Of a DNA stretch of 64,000 bases, positions 43,935 to 53,238 are shown piece by piece (positions within the stretch are counted from its first letter, which is position 1; each line of letters begins with the position of its first letter). The stretch comes from JBNKFV01 sp050290265 (GTDB lineage Bacteria; Pseudomonadota; Gammaproteobacteria; Pseudomonadales; Cellvibrionaceae): contig JBNKHI010000010.1 of the NCBI GenBank assembly GCA_050290265.1, forward strand, positions 1 through 64,000, given 5' to 3'. A program made the translations under genes and the position numbers. The notes under the pieces were generated by a model. The model did no database searches. It was not told the DNA's origin and worked only from the letters and a program-made list of their open reading frames with translations.

Positions 43935-45392
43935 ATGGCCGGTGTAATACCTCAGCCAACCAGCATCGCTGATGCTGAAGACAATGATATTCAACCCACC
44001 GCGACCGACAATAATACTGGCCCGCAAACAAAAGCAGAGGAACAACCCTGGCCTTCTGCAACATCCAGTTACATTGCCTTGACTGTTATTATTCTTGCGA
44101 CCTTTATCAATTTCTTCGACGCTACCGTCTTTAGCATGTTGGCAGAACGGATTAAGGTCAGCTTTGATCTTACCGACGAACAACTTGGTTTTCTGGGTGG
44201 CCCTGCGAATGTTATTTTTTACGTATTTGTGGGTATCCCCCTGGCACGACTTGCAGACATTTATGCTCGCAAGCGTGTGCTGGCAGGAGGCATATCAGTC
44301 ATAGGCCTTGTAACAATGTTAGGAGGCCTGGCACAAAACTTCTGGCATTTTATGGGCACCCGAATGTTTGTCGGCGCGGGAGGGTCTGCACACGCACCGG
44401 CATCTTACTCTTTACTGGCTGACTCATTTCCGCCCAAGAAAATCACCCGTGCTTTTGCCTTATTGCAGCTAGGCTTTATTGGCGGCTCCACTCTGGGCGT
44501 CTATTTTGGCGGCAAGATGATCGCCCATGTAGCAGACTGGCCAACCATGGAATGGATGGGCCTGACGATTTACAACTGGCAGTGGGTACTGATCTTTATT
44601 GGCTTACCCGGTATTTTACTGGGTGCATTATTTTTGTTTATTAAAGAGCCCGCGCGACGACAGCCGCCAGCCACCGATCAATTGATTACCCCTGCGCCCA
44701 CCAATGCCGGCATTGGTCGCAAAATTCTGACCTTTATGGGTTTAGACGCAGCCAAGGCTATCCATGTTAAGCGCAAAGTGTATTACCCGTTGTTTATCGG
44801 TTTAGCCTTAAGCGCAGTAGAGAGTATGGGTATCGCCTTCTGGCGCACGCCGTTTATGATTCGCACCTTTGGTTGGAGTGAAGAAAAAATCGGCCAGGTC
44901 ATGGCCCCCATGTTACTGGTCGGGGCATTGATTGGTATTTTCTTTGGCGGCATTTTTGTTGAGTGGTTGGCCAAACGGTATGCCGATGCGAATGTACGTG
45001 CGGCGGCGATATTATTTTGTGGCACAACTATCACATCAATTGCCGCCCCGATAATGCCGACCGGTGAACTCGCGTTAGCGATGATGAGCATGGCTTTTAT
45101 GTTTGGTGTAGCGGGCGCAGTACCTCAAAATGCGGCAATCCAACGTATTGCGCCGCAAAAAATGCGTGGCCAAGTAACGGCTATTTATTTGTTTATGTTT
45201 ACCTTTTTTGGCGCGATGGGCAGTTTTGTTATCGGTATTGTGGCACAACGGATTGTGGTGAACCCAGAGGAACTCTGGAAGGCCTTGTTGATTACCGCGT
45301 CAGTGATTCTACCCACGGCAACGTTCTGTATGTATAAAGGCATTAAACCCTATCGCGAAGAAATTGAGCGGATTGAAACCGGGGTTGTCTAG
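43935..45392 (+). CDS. MFS transporter
   Basis: A 485-residue major-facilitator permease with about twelve membrane helices, starting at the ATG at 43935, which follows GAGGAAA. The frame is open for 64 codons upstream but that part is neither hydrophobic nor conserved in style. ARLADIYARKRVLAGG is the loop 2-3 motif; GAGGSAHAPASYSLLADSFP and AFALLQLGFIGGSTLGVYFGG resemble Spinster-like/organic-anion subgroups. A soluble N-terminal tail of 45 residues precedes helix one. Substrate unknown. Confidence 0.88.
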   Translation: MAGVIPQPTSIADAEDNDIQPTATDNNTGPQTKAEEQPWPSATSSYIALTVIILATFINFFDATVFSMLAERIKVSFDLTDEQLGFLGGPANVIFYVFVGIPLARLADIYARKRVLAGGISVIGLVTMLGGLAQNFWHFMGTRMFVGAGGSAHAPASYSLLADSFPPKKITRAFALLQLGFIGGSTLGVYFGGKMIAHVADWPTMEWMGLTIYNWQWVLIFIGLPGILLGALFLFIKEPARRQPPATDQLITPAPTNAGIGRKILTFMGLDAAKAIHVKRKVYYPLFIGLALSAVESMGIAFWRTPFMIRTFGWSEEKIGQVMAPMLLVGALIGIFFGGIFVEWLAKRYADANVRAAAILFCGTTITSIAAPIMPTGELALAMMSMAFMFGVAGAVPQNAAIQRIAPQKMRGQVTAIYLFMFTFFGAMGSFVIGIVAQRIVVNPEELWKALLITASVILPTATFCMYKGIKPYREEIERIETGVV

Positions 45393-45583
45393 CGGCGAGT
45401 GCGTTTTTCTTTGCGTAATTCGCAAGCACTCAGCGTTGCGGACCGCTCTTCATCGTCGGCACCATGCCAACCAAGGATCTCATCAAGCGAGCGATGACAC
45501 CCCAAACAAACATCATCGTCGTCCAGACAACAATTACGGACACACGGAGAAAGAATCCTTTGTTTATTATTCTGTGTGTTCAT
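45389..45583 (-). CDS. DUF1289 family small zinc-binding-type protein
   Basis: A 64-residue protein with the DUF1289 cysteine pattern: SPCVRNCCLDDDDVCLGCHR, then SLDEILGWHGADDEER. The cysteines suggest metal binding; cellular role unknown. It overlaps the end of the MFS gene on the opposite strand by 4 bp and lies alone. Confidence 0.88.
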   Translation of the reverse strand: MNTQNNKQRILSPCVRNCCLDDDDVCLGCHRSLDEILGWHGADDEERSATLSACELRKEKRTRR

Positions 45584-45689
45584 TATTTTTCCTCGAAAGA
45601 ATAATGTCGATTAAACCCTCAATGTTACATCAGAAGTTTGGCAGGTTGAAATTTTTATCCCATATTTACCAGCCACTACATAACGGATA

Positions 45690-46178
45690 TTAATCTTTAC
45701 CTTGGAAGTCACCTTCGCTTTCCGGGCCAAGAGAGGAGGTGCAAAAAGCGCACCTTACCGCACGGCTATCAATGGTACTCAAACAAAAACTACAGTCTTT
45801 GGTTTTCTTTTTCTCTTGTGTCTCATGGGTTACCCGCAAGCGATTAATCCCTTTCACCAGCACGAATGCAAACCAGGAGACAATTAAAAAGCTCAGTACA
45901 CTATTAAAAAAAACGCCATAACCTATGGTAACAGCACCGTCTTTATTCGCATCTTGCAATGTGGCATAAGGAGCTCCATTGACGCCGTCCTTTAATACAA
46001 TGAACAAATCCGCCAGATCCACACCGCTGGTCAATAATCCGAAAACTGGCGCGATAATGTTGGTAACAAGACTGCTGGCAATAGTGGCAAAGGCGCCACC
46101 CACAACAATACCCACAGCCATATCCAGTACATTGCCTTTGAGCGCAAACTTTTTGTATTCGTCGAACATTTTAGCCAT
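45690..46178 (-). CDS. mscL: Large-conductance mechanosensitive channel with C-terminal zinc-ribbon tail
   Basis: Pentameric inner-membrane channel that opens under hypo-osmotic shock. MFDEYKKFALKGNVLDMAVG, then TIASSLVTNIIAPVFGLL and FLIVSWFAFVLVKGINRL match MscL helices TM1 and TM2. At 162 residues it is longer than usual; the normal C-terminal helix is replaced by CSFCLSTIDSRAVRCAFC, a CxxC...CxxC zinc-ribbon-like tail. Such tails are known in some proteobacterial MscL proteins but their role is unclear. Confidence 0.95.
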   Translation of the reverse strand: MAKMFDEYKKFALKGNVLDMAVGIVVGGAFATIASSLVTNIIAPVFGLLTSGVDLADLFIVLKDGVNGAPYATLQDANKDGAVTIGYGVFFNSVLSFLIVSWFAFVLVKGINRLRVTHETQEKKKTKDCSFCLSTIDSRAVRCAFCTSSLGPESEGDFQGKD

Positions 46179-46273
46179 CTGAAAATCTCTTGAACCAGGT
46201 ATTAGAAATGGGTATTAGAAAATAAGTACGTGAATCAGATATTCGGCAAAGCTTAGCGTTACCGCGGTTTTAC

Positions 46274-46771
46274 TTACACTTTTTTACCCGCAACAGGCTC
46301 GGTAATATCGTCCATATTCACCAAATTCCACGGTAATCCGTTATTACGGTAAATACGTTTATTGAGCGCCGGATAATCAGCTACATCATGATTTAGACGC
46401 TGGCCCACCACAATACATTTCAGCGTTGTATTACCGTTATTCACGAGTTTATGCGCTTTGCCACCGGCACGATAACCAATGAAGTCCCCAGCTGTTACGG
46501 TAAAGGAGTCCTCGCCGATAATGGCCTCTGCCTGGCCTTCCAGAATATAAACACACTCGTCTTCGTGGTAGTGACAGTGCAACTCGGTAGATTCATGCCC
46601 CGGCGCAATCTCAATCAGATGAAAGCCAAACCCCGTTAACCCGGTTAAATCACCCAGTGATTTATTGACCCGTTGCGCGTTGGGGTTTAGGAAATGGGCT
46701 TTGTGGATACCGTCATAAGCTGCAATATCCGCACTGGTGAGTACATATGTTTCCGTCTGTTTGTCTGACAT
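46274..46771 (-). CDS. Cupin domain protein
   Basis: A 165-residue protein with one conserved cupin barrel: motif 1 GHESTELHCHYHEDECVYILEG (His, His, Glu metal ligands) and motif 2 GDFIGYRAGGKAHKLVNNG, giving the usual metal-binding set. It may be a dioxygenase-like or sugar-binding cupin; the substrate is not apparent. It is divergent from mscS across a 157-bp gap. Confidence 0.9.
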   Translation of the reverse strand: MSDKQTETYVLTSADIAAYDGIHKAHFLNPNAQRVNKSLGDLTGLTGFGFHLIEIAPGHESTELHCHYHEDECVYILEGQAEAIIGEDSFTVTAGDFIGYRAGGKAHKLVNNGNTTLKCIVVGQRLNHDVADYPALNKRIYRNNGLPWNLVNMDDITEPVAGKKV

Positions 46772-46928
46772 TCGAACACCCTGCCCCTCTAAAATATTAG
46801 GAAAGTAATAGCCGCATTGTTTACAATGTTATTTTTATACCCAATGCCCATCCAAACCAGGGATGGCTAGAGTCACCTTCATTTGACTTACCGATTATTT
46901 CAACACCATCTGAACAAGGAAGCAAAAC

Positions 46929-47768
46929 ATGCCGGAAATTATTGAAGACATTGATGTAAACCAATACCTGCCTGCCGCTGTAGATTGGGCCAGCAATATA
47001 TTGTTGGCAATTGTCATTCTGCTATTGGGCCTGTGGTTTGCGGGGCGAGTCAACAAACTGATCATTAACGTCAGCAAAAAATACACACATTTGGATGACA
47101 CGCTATTCCGTTTTTTAGGGAGCATGGCCCGCTATGTGATTATCGCGTTTGTCATTATTGCGGTGCTGAATCGTTTCGGTGTTCAGACGGCGTCAATTGT
47201 TGCCTTATTAGGTGCTGCAGGCCTCGCCATTGGCCTCGCGCTACAAGGTGCCATGTCGAACTTAGCGGCTGGGGTAATGCTGTTGATATTCCGACCTTAC
47301 AAAGTGAATGACTTTATTGATGCTGCCGGCCGCTTTGGCAAGGTAACCGAAATCGATATGTTCACCACAATTCTGCAAACCTTTGATAATCAACAAATTA
47401 TCATACCTAACAGCCAGATTTGGGGCGCGCAGATTATCAATCATTCTCACTACGATATCCGCGGTGTTGATATGCACTTTGGCATTGCCTACGGCGAAAA
47501 TACTGATGCAGCCCGCGCAGTCATTGACGCCGTGTTGGCAAATCACCCCCACATATTGGACACACCAGCGCCGTTTGTGGAGGTCGAGACCTTAAACGAC
47601 AGCTCGGTAGATTTTATTGTTCGGCCGTTCTGTCATGGCGAGCACTACTTTAATATTCTCTACTCTGTACCCGAGCAGATTAAAAAGGCGCTCGATGAAC
47701 ATAACATTGAGATTCCGTTCCCGCACCGCAAGGTTATTCTGGTGAATGAAACCGCAAAAACCGAATAG
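46929..47768 (+). CDS. mscS: Small-conductance mechanosensitive channel
   Basis: Homoheptameric channel, 279 residues, close to E. coli MscS length. The pore-lining third helix reads IVALLGAAGLAIGLALQGAM, then SNLAAGVMLLIFRPYKVNDF with the conserved GLALQG and NLAAG pattern; the cytoplasmic beta domain IIIPNSQIWGAQIINHSH and the C-terminal PFPHRKVIL follow. A start with AAGGAAGC upstream is good. It ends in a long palindromic terminator. Confidence 0.93.
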   Translation: MPEIIEDIDVNQYLPAAVDWASNILLAIVILLLGLWFAGRVNKLIINVSKKYTHLDDTLFRFLGSMARYVIIAFVIIAVLNRFGVQTASIVALLGAAGLAIGLALQGAMSNLAAGVMLLIFRPYKVNDFIDAAGRFGKVTEIDMFTTILQTFDNQQIIIPNSQIWGAQIINHSHYDIRGVDMHFGIAYGENTDAARAVIDAVLANHPHILDTPAPFVEVETLNDSSVDFIVRPFCHGEHYFNILYSVPEQIKKALDEHNIEIPFPHRKVILVNETAKTE

Positions 47769-47790
47769 GTGAAGGAAACCTCTATTGCCA

Positions 47791-47828
47791 ATGCAAGAAG
47801 CCCTGCTGATCAGCAGGGCTTCTTGCAT
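47791..47828. terminator. 38-bp perfect palindrome, terminator
   Basis: ATGCAAGAAGCCCTGCTGA and its exact reverse complement meet without a spacer, so the hairpin has a 19-bp arm. It starts 22 bp after the mscS stop. Only a short T run follows (TTT), so it acts as a strong structural end for mscS and perhaps for the converging gene. Confidence 0.8.
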
Positions 47829-47874
47829 TTAGTCATTAAAAAGTGTGCCTAAACAGACTTATCGACCAAGACGG

Positions 47875-48186
47875 CTAAAGATCGTTATTACAGTATTCCA
47901 CCTTCAGTCGCGGTTTTAGCAACGCCTCCTGCTCAACATGCTCAGTTCGCACTTCGACAATCCAGTCCACCCCTCTGTCAGACGAACAGACATTAATGGT
48001 ATAGAGATTGCCGTCGGCATCTTCGAGCTCGTCATAGTTTTCTGAAACACTTTCTGCATGGCTTTCGGCCTTTTCCATCGGCGATGGTACACCGATCATG
48101 TGCAGTTCTTCAGCATCAAGCGTTAATAATAAATATCCACTCGACACTGGCGCTAAATCATCATGCCCTTCAATCGTAAAGCTCAA
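47875..48186 (-). CDS. Hypothetical acidic protein (103 aa)
   Basis: A 103-residue soluble acidic protein without a recognised domain. It has SSGYLLLTLDAEELHMIG and NLYTINVCSSDRGVDWIVEV segments with beta-rich character and a poorly structured ESHAESVSENYDELEDADG linker. AAGGGAAATACC lies upstream of the ATG. It is between mscS and the VIT1-like gene and may be monocistronic. Confidence 0.6.
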   Translation of the reverse strand: MSFTIEGHDDLAPVSSGYLLLTLDAEELHMIGVPSPMEKAESHAESVSENYDELEDADGNLYTINVCSSDRGVDWIVEVRTEHVEQEALLKPRLKVEYCNNDL

Positions 48187-48255
48187 GGTATTTCCCTTTT
48201 AAAAATAAGAACCGGATGGTTGTCTCATAGGATTAGCGGAACACGCAACGTTTAG

Positions 48256-49017
48256 CTAAACAAGGCTAATACCGAAAATTTCTCGCAGCAGGTAACCCAC
48301 CAAATAAGCAAGGCTTGCTGCAGCCCCGCCAGTAAGCAGAGTCCCCAGTCCAGAAGTAATAACCGGCTTGGCAAAAATAAGACTTTTTAGCGTACCGATA
48401 GAAAAAAACATCGCCCCGGCGATAACAGCACTGCTAAAAAATTGAACGTGCCTTTCCAAGCCAGGAAGTAAAAATGGAACCAGCGGCATAATGCCAACGC
48501 CAACAAAGGCAGCAAAGGTTGTTAAGCCAGCTTTAAACGGGTCGGGATTCGCTTTTTGAATACCGTATTCCTCCGTCAACATGGTGTCTACCCATAACTG
48601 TTTTTCTGCACAAATAGTTTGCACGATAGTTTCCAGGACGTCGCCGGTAAAACCTTTTTGCTGAAAGATTTGTCGGATTTCCTCGCGCTCACCTTCCGGC
48701 CAGCGGTCAATATGATCTTCTTCCGTAAGCCGTACGCTGTCACGAAATTCTAACTGGGCCTTAATGGATTCATAATTACTAATAGCCATGCTAAACGCAT
48801 CGGCGATAAGGTTCGCAAAACCCAGTACTAAAGCGACAGATGCGGGAAAGTTAGCGCCAACGGCACCCGATATCACCGCGAAGGTGGTCACACAGCCGTC
48901 AATCCCGCCTAACACCGCATCGGCAATCAGGCTGGTTTTAGGGGGGGTATTCAACCGCCGTGCAATTGACTCCGGTTGATGCTCCTGGGCTAGTTGGTCT
49001 ACATCAGGCTGTTTCAT
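48256..49017 (-). CDS. VIT1/CCC1 family iron or manganese transporter
   Basis: A 253-residue membrane protein of the vacuolar iron transporter family: IADAVLGGIDGCVTTFAVIS (helix 1 with the conserved Asp and Gly), LGFANLIADAFSMAISNYES, a cytoplasmic segment EEREEIRQIFQQKGF-like (here EGEREEIRQIFQQKGF) that binds metal ions in the family, and three C-terminal helices. It probably exports or sequesters Fe2+ or Mn2+ at the inner membrane. It starts 22 bp after the VF530 gene stop. Confidence 0.9.
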   Translation of the reverse strand: MKQPDVDQLAQEHQPESIARRLNTPPKTSLIADAVLGGIDGCVTTFAVISGAVGANFPASVALVLGFANLIADAFSMAISNYESIKAQLEFRDSVRLTEEDHIDRWPEGEREEIRQIFQQKGFTGDVLETIVQTICAEKQLWVDTMLTEEYGIQKANPDPFKAGLTTFAAFVGVGIMPLVPFLLPGLERHVQFFSSAVIAGAMFFSIGTLKSLIFAKPVITSGLGTLLTGGAAASLAYLVGYLLREIFGISLV

Positions 49018-49039
49018 ACAGGAATGCCAATACTCGGTT

Positions 49040-49633
49040 CTATTTTTTCCATTTGCTCCAAGGATCTGAACTGTCTGTGTCCACCGTTTTGCTGGACGGC
49101 TTTACCGAACGGTCTGCAGAAAAACGCTGCGGTTTCTTGGCAGGCCGAGAGGTATTTTTATCTGCCCCCCAAGGACTGGCGTTTTCATTGCGCGATGGTT
49201 TGCTATCCCGGTTTTTCGCGTAAGGCCGTTCGCCTTTATCAGAACGTTGACCACCACGACCAAACGCCGCAGCCTTTTGCGCGCGTTTTTCACGCAAGCG
49301 CTCGGCATCTTCCAAGCTCAGTTCAGCGGGCTCACCGGGTAATTGACCATCGGGAATAATTCGATCACGGGGTGGTAATTCAAACTGCTCGGCGGAGGCA
49401 CGCGGTAAACTTTTGTATTGATACAAATAAAATGCCTCCACTTTTTCACGTGCCCAATCCGTCTTTTTTAAAAACTTGATGCTGGATTCAATACTGGGGT
49501 TGGACCTAAAGCAGTTGATATTCAGGTAGGCGAAGAGAATTTCAAACCCGTAGTGGTCGACAATCTCCGTGAGCAGATTCTTTAAACTCAAACCATGCAG
49601 AGGATTGTTTTTATAATTGGGTTCTTCATTCAT
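49040..49633 (-). CDS. VF530/DUF2132 family DNA-binding-type protein with long tail
   Basis: Residues 8-75 (NPLHGLSLKNLLTEIVDHYG, NINCFRSNPSIESSIKFLKK, WAREKVEAFYLYQYK) form the VF530 (DUF2132) helical domain, described in structural work as a possible DNA-binding fold. The ATG at 49633 (TTAGG upstream) gives 197 residues; a start 19 codons earlier is less likely. Residues 80-197 are a charged, disordered tail rich in Lys, Arg, Pro and Ser, unlike the short family members, so the protein may bind nucleic acid through it (inference). Confidence 0.85.
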   Translation of the reverse strand: MNEEPNYKNNPLHGLSLKNLLTEIVDHYGFEILFAYLNINCFRSNPSIESSIKFLKKTDWAREKVEAFYLYQYKSLPRASAEQFELPPRDRIIPDGQLPGEPAELSLEDAERLREKRAQKAAAFGRGGQRSDKGERPYAKNRDSKPSRNENASPWGADKNTSRPAKKPQRFSADRSVKPSSKTVDTDSSDPWSKWKK

Positions 49634-49844
49634 GACATTACCTAACAACAGAATAGATTTACGCGTGCGCAATGCGTTTTTATATTGCAATTACCCTGTC
49701 AGCGCCGTAAGCAGGTTGCAAAATGATTCATTACTTGCCAGCATTTATGCACTTTTCACGCAACTATTAACCCGGCTAACCCGGCGACTAGCCCGACAAT
49801 AATGCTTGCCGGATTAATAAAATAACGTAACTAGCGAGTACACA

Positions 49845-50741
49845 ATGGACATTCGATGGCTTGGTATTCAAACCAGAGCTAACCGCAGCGAACAATTAAT
49901 TTCGGCTTTGGGCGGTACCGTTAACATCGCGCTGGTAAGCCTTATCAGCTATATATTGCTGGGGTTACAAGGCACGCTGGCCATTGTACCCTCTATTGGC
50001 GCAGCCACCGTATTACTTTTTGCGGTGCCGCACGGCCCGCTGTCCCAACCCTGGGCATTGTTTGCCGGCAACCTGATCTCGGCGTTTATCGGCGTTAGTG
50101 TCGCACTTGTCGTGCCTAATATGATCGTGGCCGCCGCACTGGCAGTGGGTTTGGCTATTGGCGCTATGTTGATGTGCCGCTGTACCCATCCACCGGGCGG
50201 CGCTACCGCACTGGCTGCCGTGATTGGCGGTACCAGTATTCACGACCTGGGCTATGGTTATTTGCTAGTACCCGTTTTACTCAATTGTAGCGTCACGTTT
50301 TTAGTCGCGGTTGGTTTTAACAACCTGTTCGGTTGGCGCCGCTACCCAGCAACGGCTATGCGCTATAAACCTATCGCCATTCCCAGCCGTACGCATATCC
50401 CACCGGAAATCCAACATTTGGAAGAAGCATTGACAGAAATAGGGCTGGTTGATGTCACCCCTACTCAGCTGCGACAAATTTATAAGGTGGCCGAACAACG
50501 ACGTATACAGGATGTACTGAGCCACTTTGACTTTGAATTAGGGGCAGTTTACACCAACAATCGTCCCGGTGCGGAATGGTCAGTGCGACGCATTATCGAT
50601 TATGCGCAGCATCCCGACCCGGAAAAAGAGCTGGTTATTTACAAAGTACTTGAGGGTGCACAAAAAAGGCTGACTGGCAGCTGCACCCGTGCTGAGTTTG
50701 CAGACTGGGCCGCGCAACGACTATCACCGGTAAAAACCTGA
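49845..50741 (+). CDS. HPP family membrane protein
   Basis: A 298-residue protein with an N-terminal HPP domain of four or five helices: SLISYILLGLQGTLAIVPSI, GAATVLLFAVPHGPLSQPWA, and the namesake CTHPPGGATALAAVIGG near residue 110. HPP proteins are linked to nitrite or nitrate transport in some organisms (family knowledge). The C-terminal 110 residues form a soluble domain without a CBS motif, of unknown role. No nitrogen gene adjoins it. Confidence 0.85.
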   Translation: MDIRWLGIQTRANRSEQLISALGGTVNIALVSLISYILLGLQGTLAIVPSIGAATVLLFAVPHGPLSQPWALFAGNLISAFIGVSVALVVPNMIVAAALAVGLAIGAMLMCRCTHPPGGATALAAVIGGTSIHDLGYGYLLVPVLLNCSVTFLVAVGFNNLFGWRRYPATAMRYKPIAIPSRTHIPPEIQHLEEALTEIGLVDVTPTQLRQIYKVAEQRRIQDVLSHFDFELGAVYTNNRPGAEWSVRRIIDYAQHPDPEKELVIYKVLEGAQKRLTGSCTRAEFADWAAQRLSPVKT

Positions 50742-50781
50742 GTTTAGGGGTATTTCTGTCCTGATCTGACTGCCTACGGAT

Positions 50782-51072
50782 TCAGATTTTGGCAACGTGC
50801 TCGGCCAGACAATCGTAGCCACCCATTTCAAATTCACGACAAATCAACGGACGCTTTTCATAAATTGAACAATTCATGCTGCTGCGATCCAGGGCAGCAC
50901 ACCAACCGTCGTCCAGGCGTGCCATGGTCATGCCACCCCATTGATCAACCGCTATAAACTTATCGGGTACACCGGTATCGGTAATCAGCATCACTTCCAG
51001 GCGGCAACAGCTAGCCTGACAGGTATTGCAGCTCACCGTAACATCAGGCAACTGTGTAACATCAATGGTCAT
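50782..51072 (-). CDS. YkgJ-like cysteine cluster protein
   Basis: A 96-residue protein of the YkgJ/UPF0153 type with cysteines in SCNTCQASCCRLEV, CAALDRSSMNCSIYEKRP and LICREFEMGGYDC, a pattern that binds zinc or an Fe-S cluster. Function unknown. It is complete and shares the BCCT terminator region on its upstream side. Confidence 0.88.
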   Translation of the reverse strand: MTIDVTQLPDVTVSCNTCQASCCRLEVMLITDTGVPDKFIAVDQWGGMTMARLDDGWCAALDRSSMNCSIYEKRPLICREFEMGGYDCLAEHVAKI

Positions 51073-51110
51073 GGAAACGACTCGGCATAATAATGACTAC
51101 GGGTGGTATC

Positions 51111-51145
51111 AATAAGATCAGGACCTGCAGGTCCTGATCATTATT
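51111..51145. terminator. Long palindromic terminator of the BCCT gene
   Basis: GATCAGGACCTG-CAGGTCCTGATC is a 24-bp perfect palindrome (51116-51139), extended by AATAA/TTATT on both flanks with one extra base. It starts 19 nt past the BCCT stop; the trailing TTATT offers a weak U run. Confidence 0.75.
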
Positions 51146-51163
51146 AAAGAGGTGAAAAGTACG

Positions 51164-53152
51164 TTAGGAGACGGTGTTCCAGGGTAATTGTCCCGGCGCC
51201 ACATCCACAAAATTCAAGTATTGCTCAATGTGGTCAATTAAGTCACGAATCACTTCATCATGGCTATAACCATACACTTCATAACCCAGCGCCCCATGAC
51301 GGGTATATACGTCTGCCTGCCAATGGGATTTAACTTCTCCGGTTTCGCTCAATACTTCGGGCACCGTGTGCTCTGTAGCAAAAACCTCATAATAGAAATC
51401 GAGAATTTCTTCTCGCGCCAGCTGAAACGTGACACCGTATTCTCCGCGCGTTATTTTAGCGTCCAGTCCATGGTCAGCCAGTTCCTTCTGCACATCTTCC
51501 ATGGCGGGCACTACAACATCACCAATAAAGGCCATCACGTTGCGCTGTTCCGGGAACTTAAACAACCCTGACAAGCGTTTACGCCAGTTGTTATCGTTCC
51601 CAGAAGTGCGTGTAGAGTTGCTGGCCGCATGCAGTGTTGCACCTCGATGCCCCTCAATCACTAAGGCTCGCCATAACCCAAACGCTGCAATCACCATAAT
51701 AATCGCAAAAGGTAATGCGGCCAGAACGCTCATGGTCTGGAGAGCACTAAGCCCACCTGCCAACAGCAACGTGGCCGCGATGATACCTTCCAGCGACGCC
51801 CAAAATACACGCTGCCACACCGGTGTTTCATGAGCACCGCCGGATGCCAGTGAGTCGACCACCAGCGAGCCGGAGTCTGACGACGTGACAAAGAAAGTGA
51901 TAATCAAACAAACAGTCACAACAGATAGAAACGTCGACCAAGGCAGCAAGTCGTAGAATTCAAACAGCGCTACAGCATGATCAGCCTGGACTTCGCCAAT
52001 CAATACTTGCTTGCCCTCTTCCATAATCAGGTGCAAAGCAGTGTCGCCGAAAATGGCAAACCATAAAAAAGTGAATAAAGTGGGAACAGTCAACACGCCA
52101 AATACGAACTGCCGAATGGTTCGACCGCGACTGATTTTGGCAATAAACAAGCCTACAAATGGAGCCCAGGCGATGGTCCACGCGAAAATAAAGAGCGTCC
52201 AATTGCCGATCCAGTCAGTCTGCGTGTAGGCCTGCATGTTAAATGTGCGTTCAACAATATTCCCTAAATACGCACCGGTATTTTGTAAAAAGGCGTCCAA
52301 AATATGAATGCTTGGGCCCACCAAAAAGACAATAGTCATTAAGAATATGGCTAATATTATGTTCAATATGGACAAATTTTTAATGCCGCGATCCATACCC
52401 GCTACCACAGAGGCGGTCGCAGCCAGGGTAATCAGGCCAATCGCGGAAATCTGTACGGTGGTGTTAATAGGAACACTCGGCCACAAATAATGAATACCGG
52501 CATTAATTTGCGTGACCGACAAACCCAGGGTGGTCGCCAAACCAAACAGCGTACCCAGGATAGCGAACACGTCTACTGCGTGACCAATGGGCCCGTAGAT
52601 ACGGTCTCCAATCAACGGATAAAGTGCCGAACGTACGGATAATGGCAACCCATGGCGAAAGGCAAAATACGCCAGTACCAATCCCATCAAACCGTAAATG
52701 CCCCAGATATGCAGGCCCCAATGAAAATAGGCTATTTGCATGGCTTCACGAGCTGCTTGCACGGTTTCTGGCGTTGCTGACGGCGGCTGCGAAAAATGCA
52801 GGACGGGTTCAGCGACGCCAAAAAATAACAACGCAATGCCGTAGCCCGCCGAAAACAACATCGCAAACCACGTGGGAAAGCTGTATTGGGGTTCGCCATG
52901 GTCGGGCCCCAGGCGAATATTGCCCCAACTGCTAAAGCTAACGCAGATAATAAAAATGAGGAAAATAGCGGTGACCAGCATATAAAACCAGCCAAAGGTA
53001 TTTGTCACCCAGGCTAATGCCGCTTTAAATAGCGTGCCTGCCAGCTCGGGGTTACTTAAGGTTCCGACGATTAGCAATAGAGTAATAATAACAGCGGGAG
53101 CGAAGACGGGCAGCAAGACCGCCCCGGACAAAGTTCGTTGTGGGTTAGACAT
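51164..53152 (-). CDS. BCCT family (betaine/choline/carnitine) transporter
   Basis: A 662-residue secondary transporter with about twelve helices followed by a soluble C-terminal tail of about 150 residues, the length of BetT-type choline carriers. FGVAEPVLHFSQPPSATPET and YFHWGLHIWGIYGLMGLVLAYFAFRHGLP are the BCCT signature; the substrate-site loop reads WTIAWAPFVGLFIAKISRGR. The tail (FQLAREEILDFYYEVFATEH and others) is typical of osmotically regulated BetT proteins. No betaine synthesis genes adjoin it. Betaine or choline uptake is likely but the exact substrate is open. Confidence 0.93.
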   Translation of the reverse strand: MSNPQRTLSGAVLLPVFAPAVIITLLLIVGTLSNPELAGTLFKAALAWVTNTFGWFYMLVTAIFLIFIICVSFSSWGNIRLGPDHGEPQYSFPTWFAMLFSAGYGIALLFFGVAEPVLHFSQPPSATPETVQAAREAMQIAYFHWGLHIWGIYGLMGLVLAYFAFRHGLPLSVRSALYPLIGDRIYGPIGHAVDVFAILGTLFGLATTLGLSVTQINAGIHYLWPSVPINTTVQISAIGLITLAATASVVAGMDRGIKNLSILNIILAIFLMTIVFLVGPSIHILDAFLQNTGAYLGNIVERTFNMQAYTQTDWIGNWTLFIFAWTIAWAPFVGLFIAKISRGRTIRQFVFGVLTVPTLFTFLWFAIFGDTALHLIMEEGKQVLIGEVQADHAVALFEFYDLLPWSTFLSVVTVCLIITFFVTSSDSGSLVVDSLASGGAHETPVWQRVFWASLEGIIAATLLLAGGLSALQTMSVLAALPFAIIMVIAAFGLWRALVIEGHRGATLHAASNSTRTSGNDNNWRKRLSGLFKFPEQRNVMAFIGDVVVPAMEDVQKELADHGLDAKITRGEYGVTFQLAREEILDFYYEVFATEHTVPEVLSETGEVKSHWQADVYTRHGALGYEVYGYSHDEVIRDLIDHIEQYLNFVDVAPGQLPWNTVS

Positions 53153-53238
53153 TCATAGTTCCTCCTAGACTATTACCCTGACAAACCCCGGCACGAATAG
53201 CAACCCCGATCAAATTTCAATCAATTTTTTAAGCGTCG

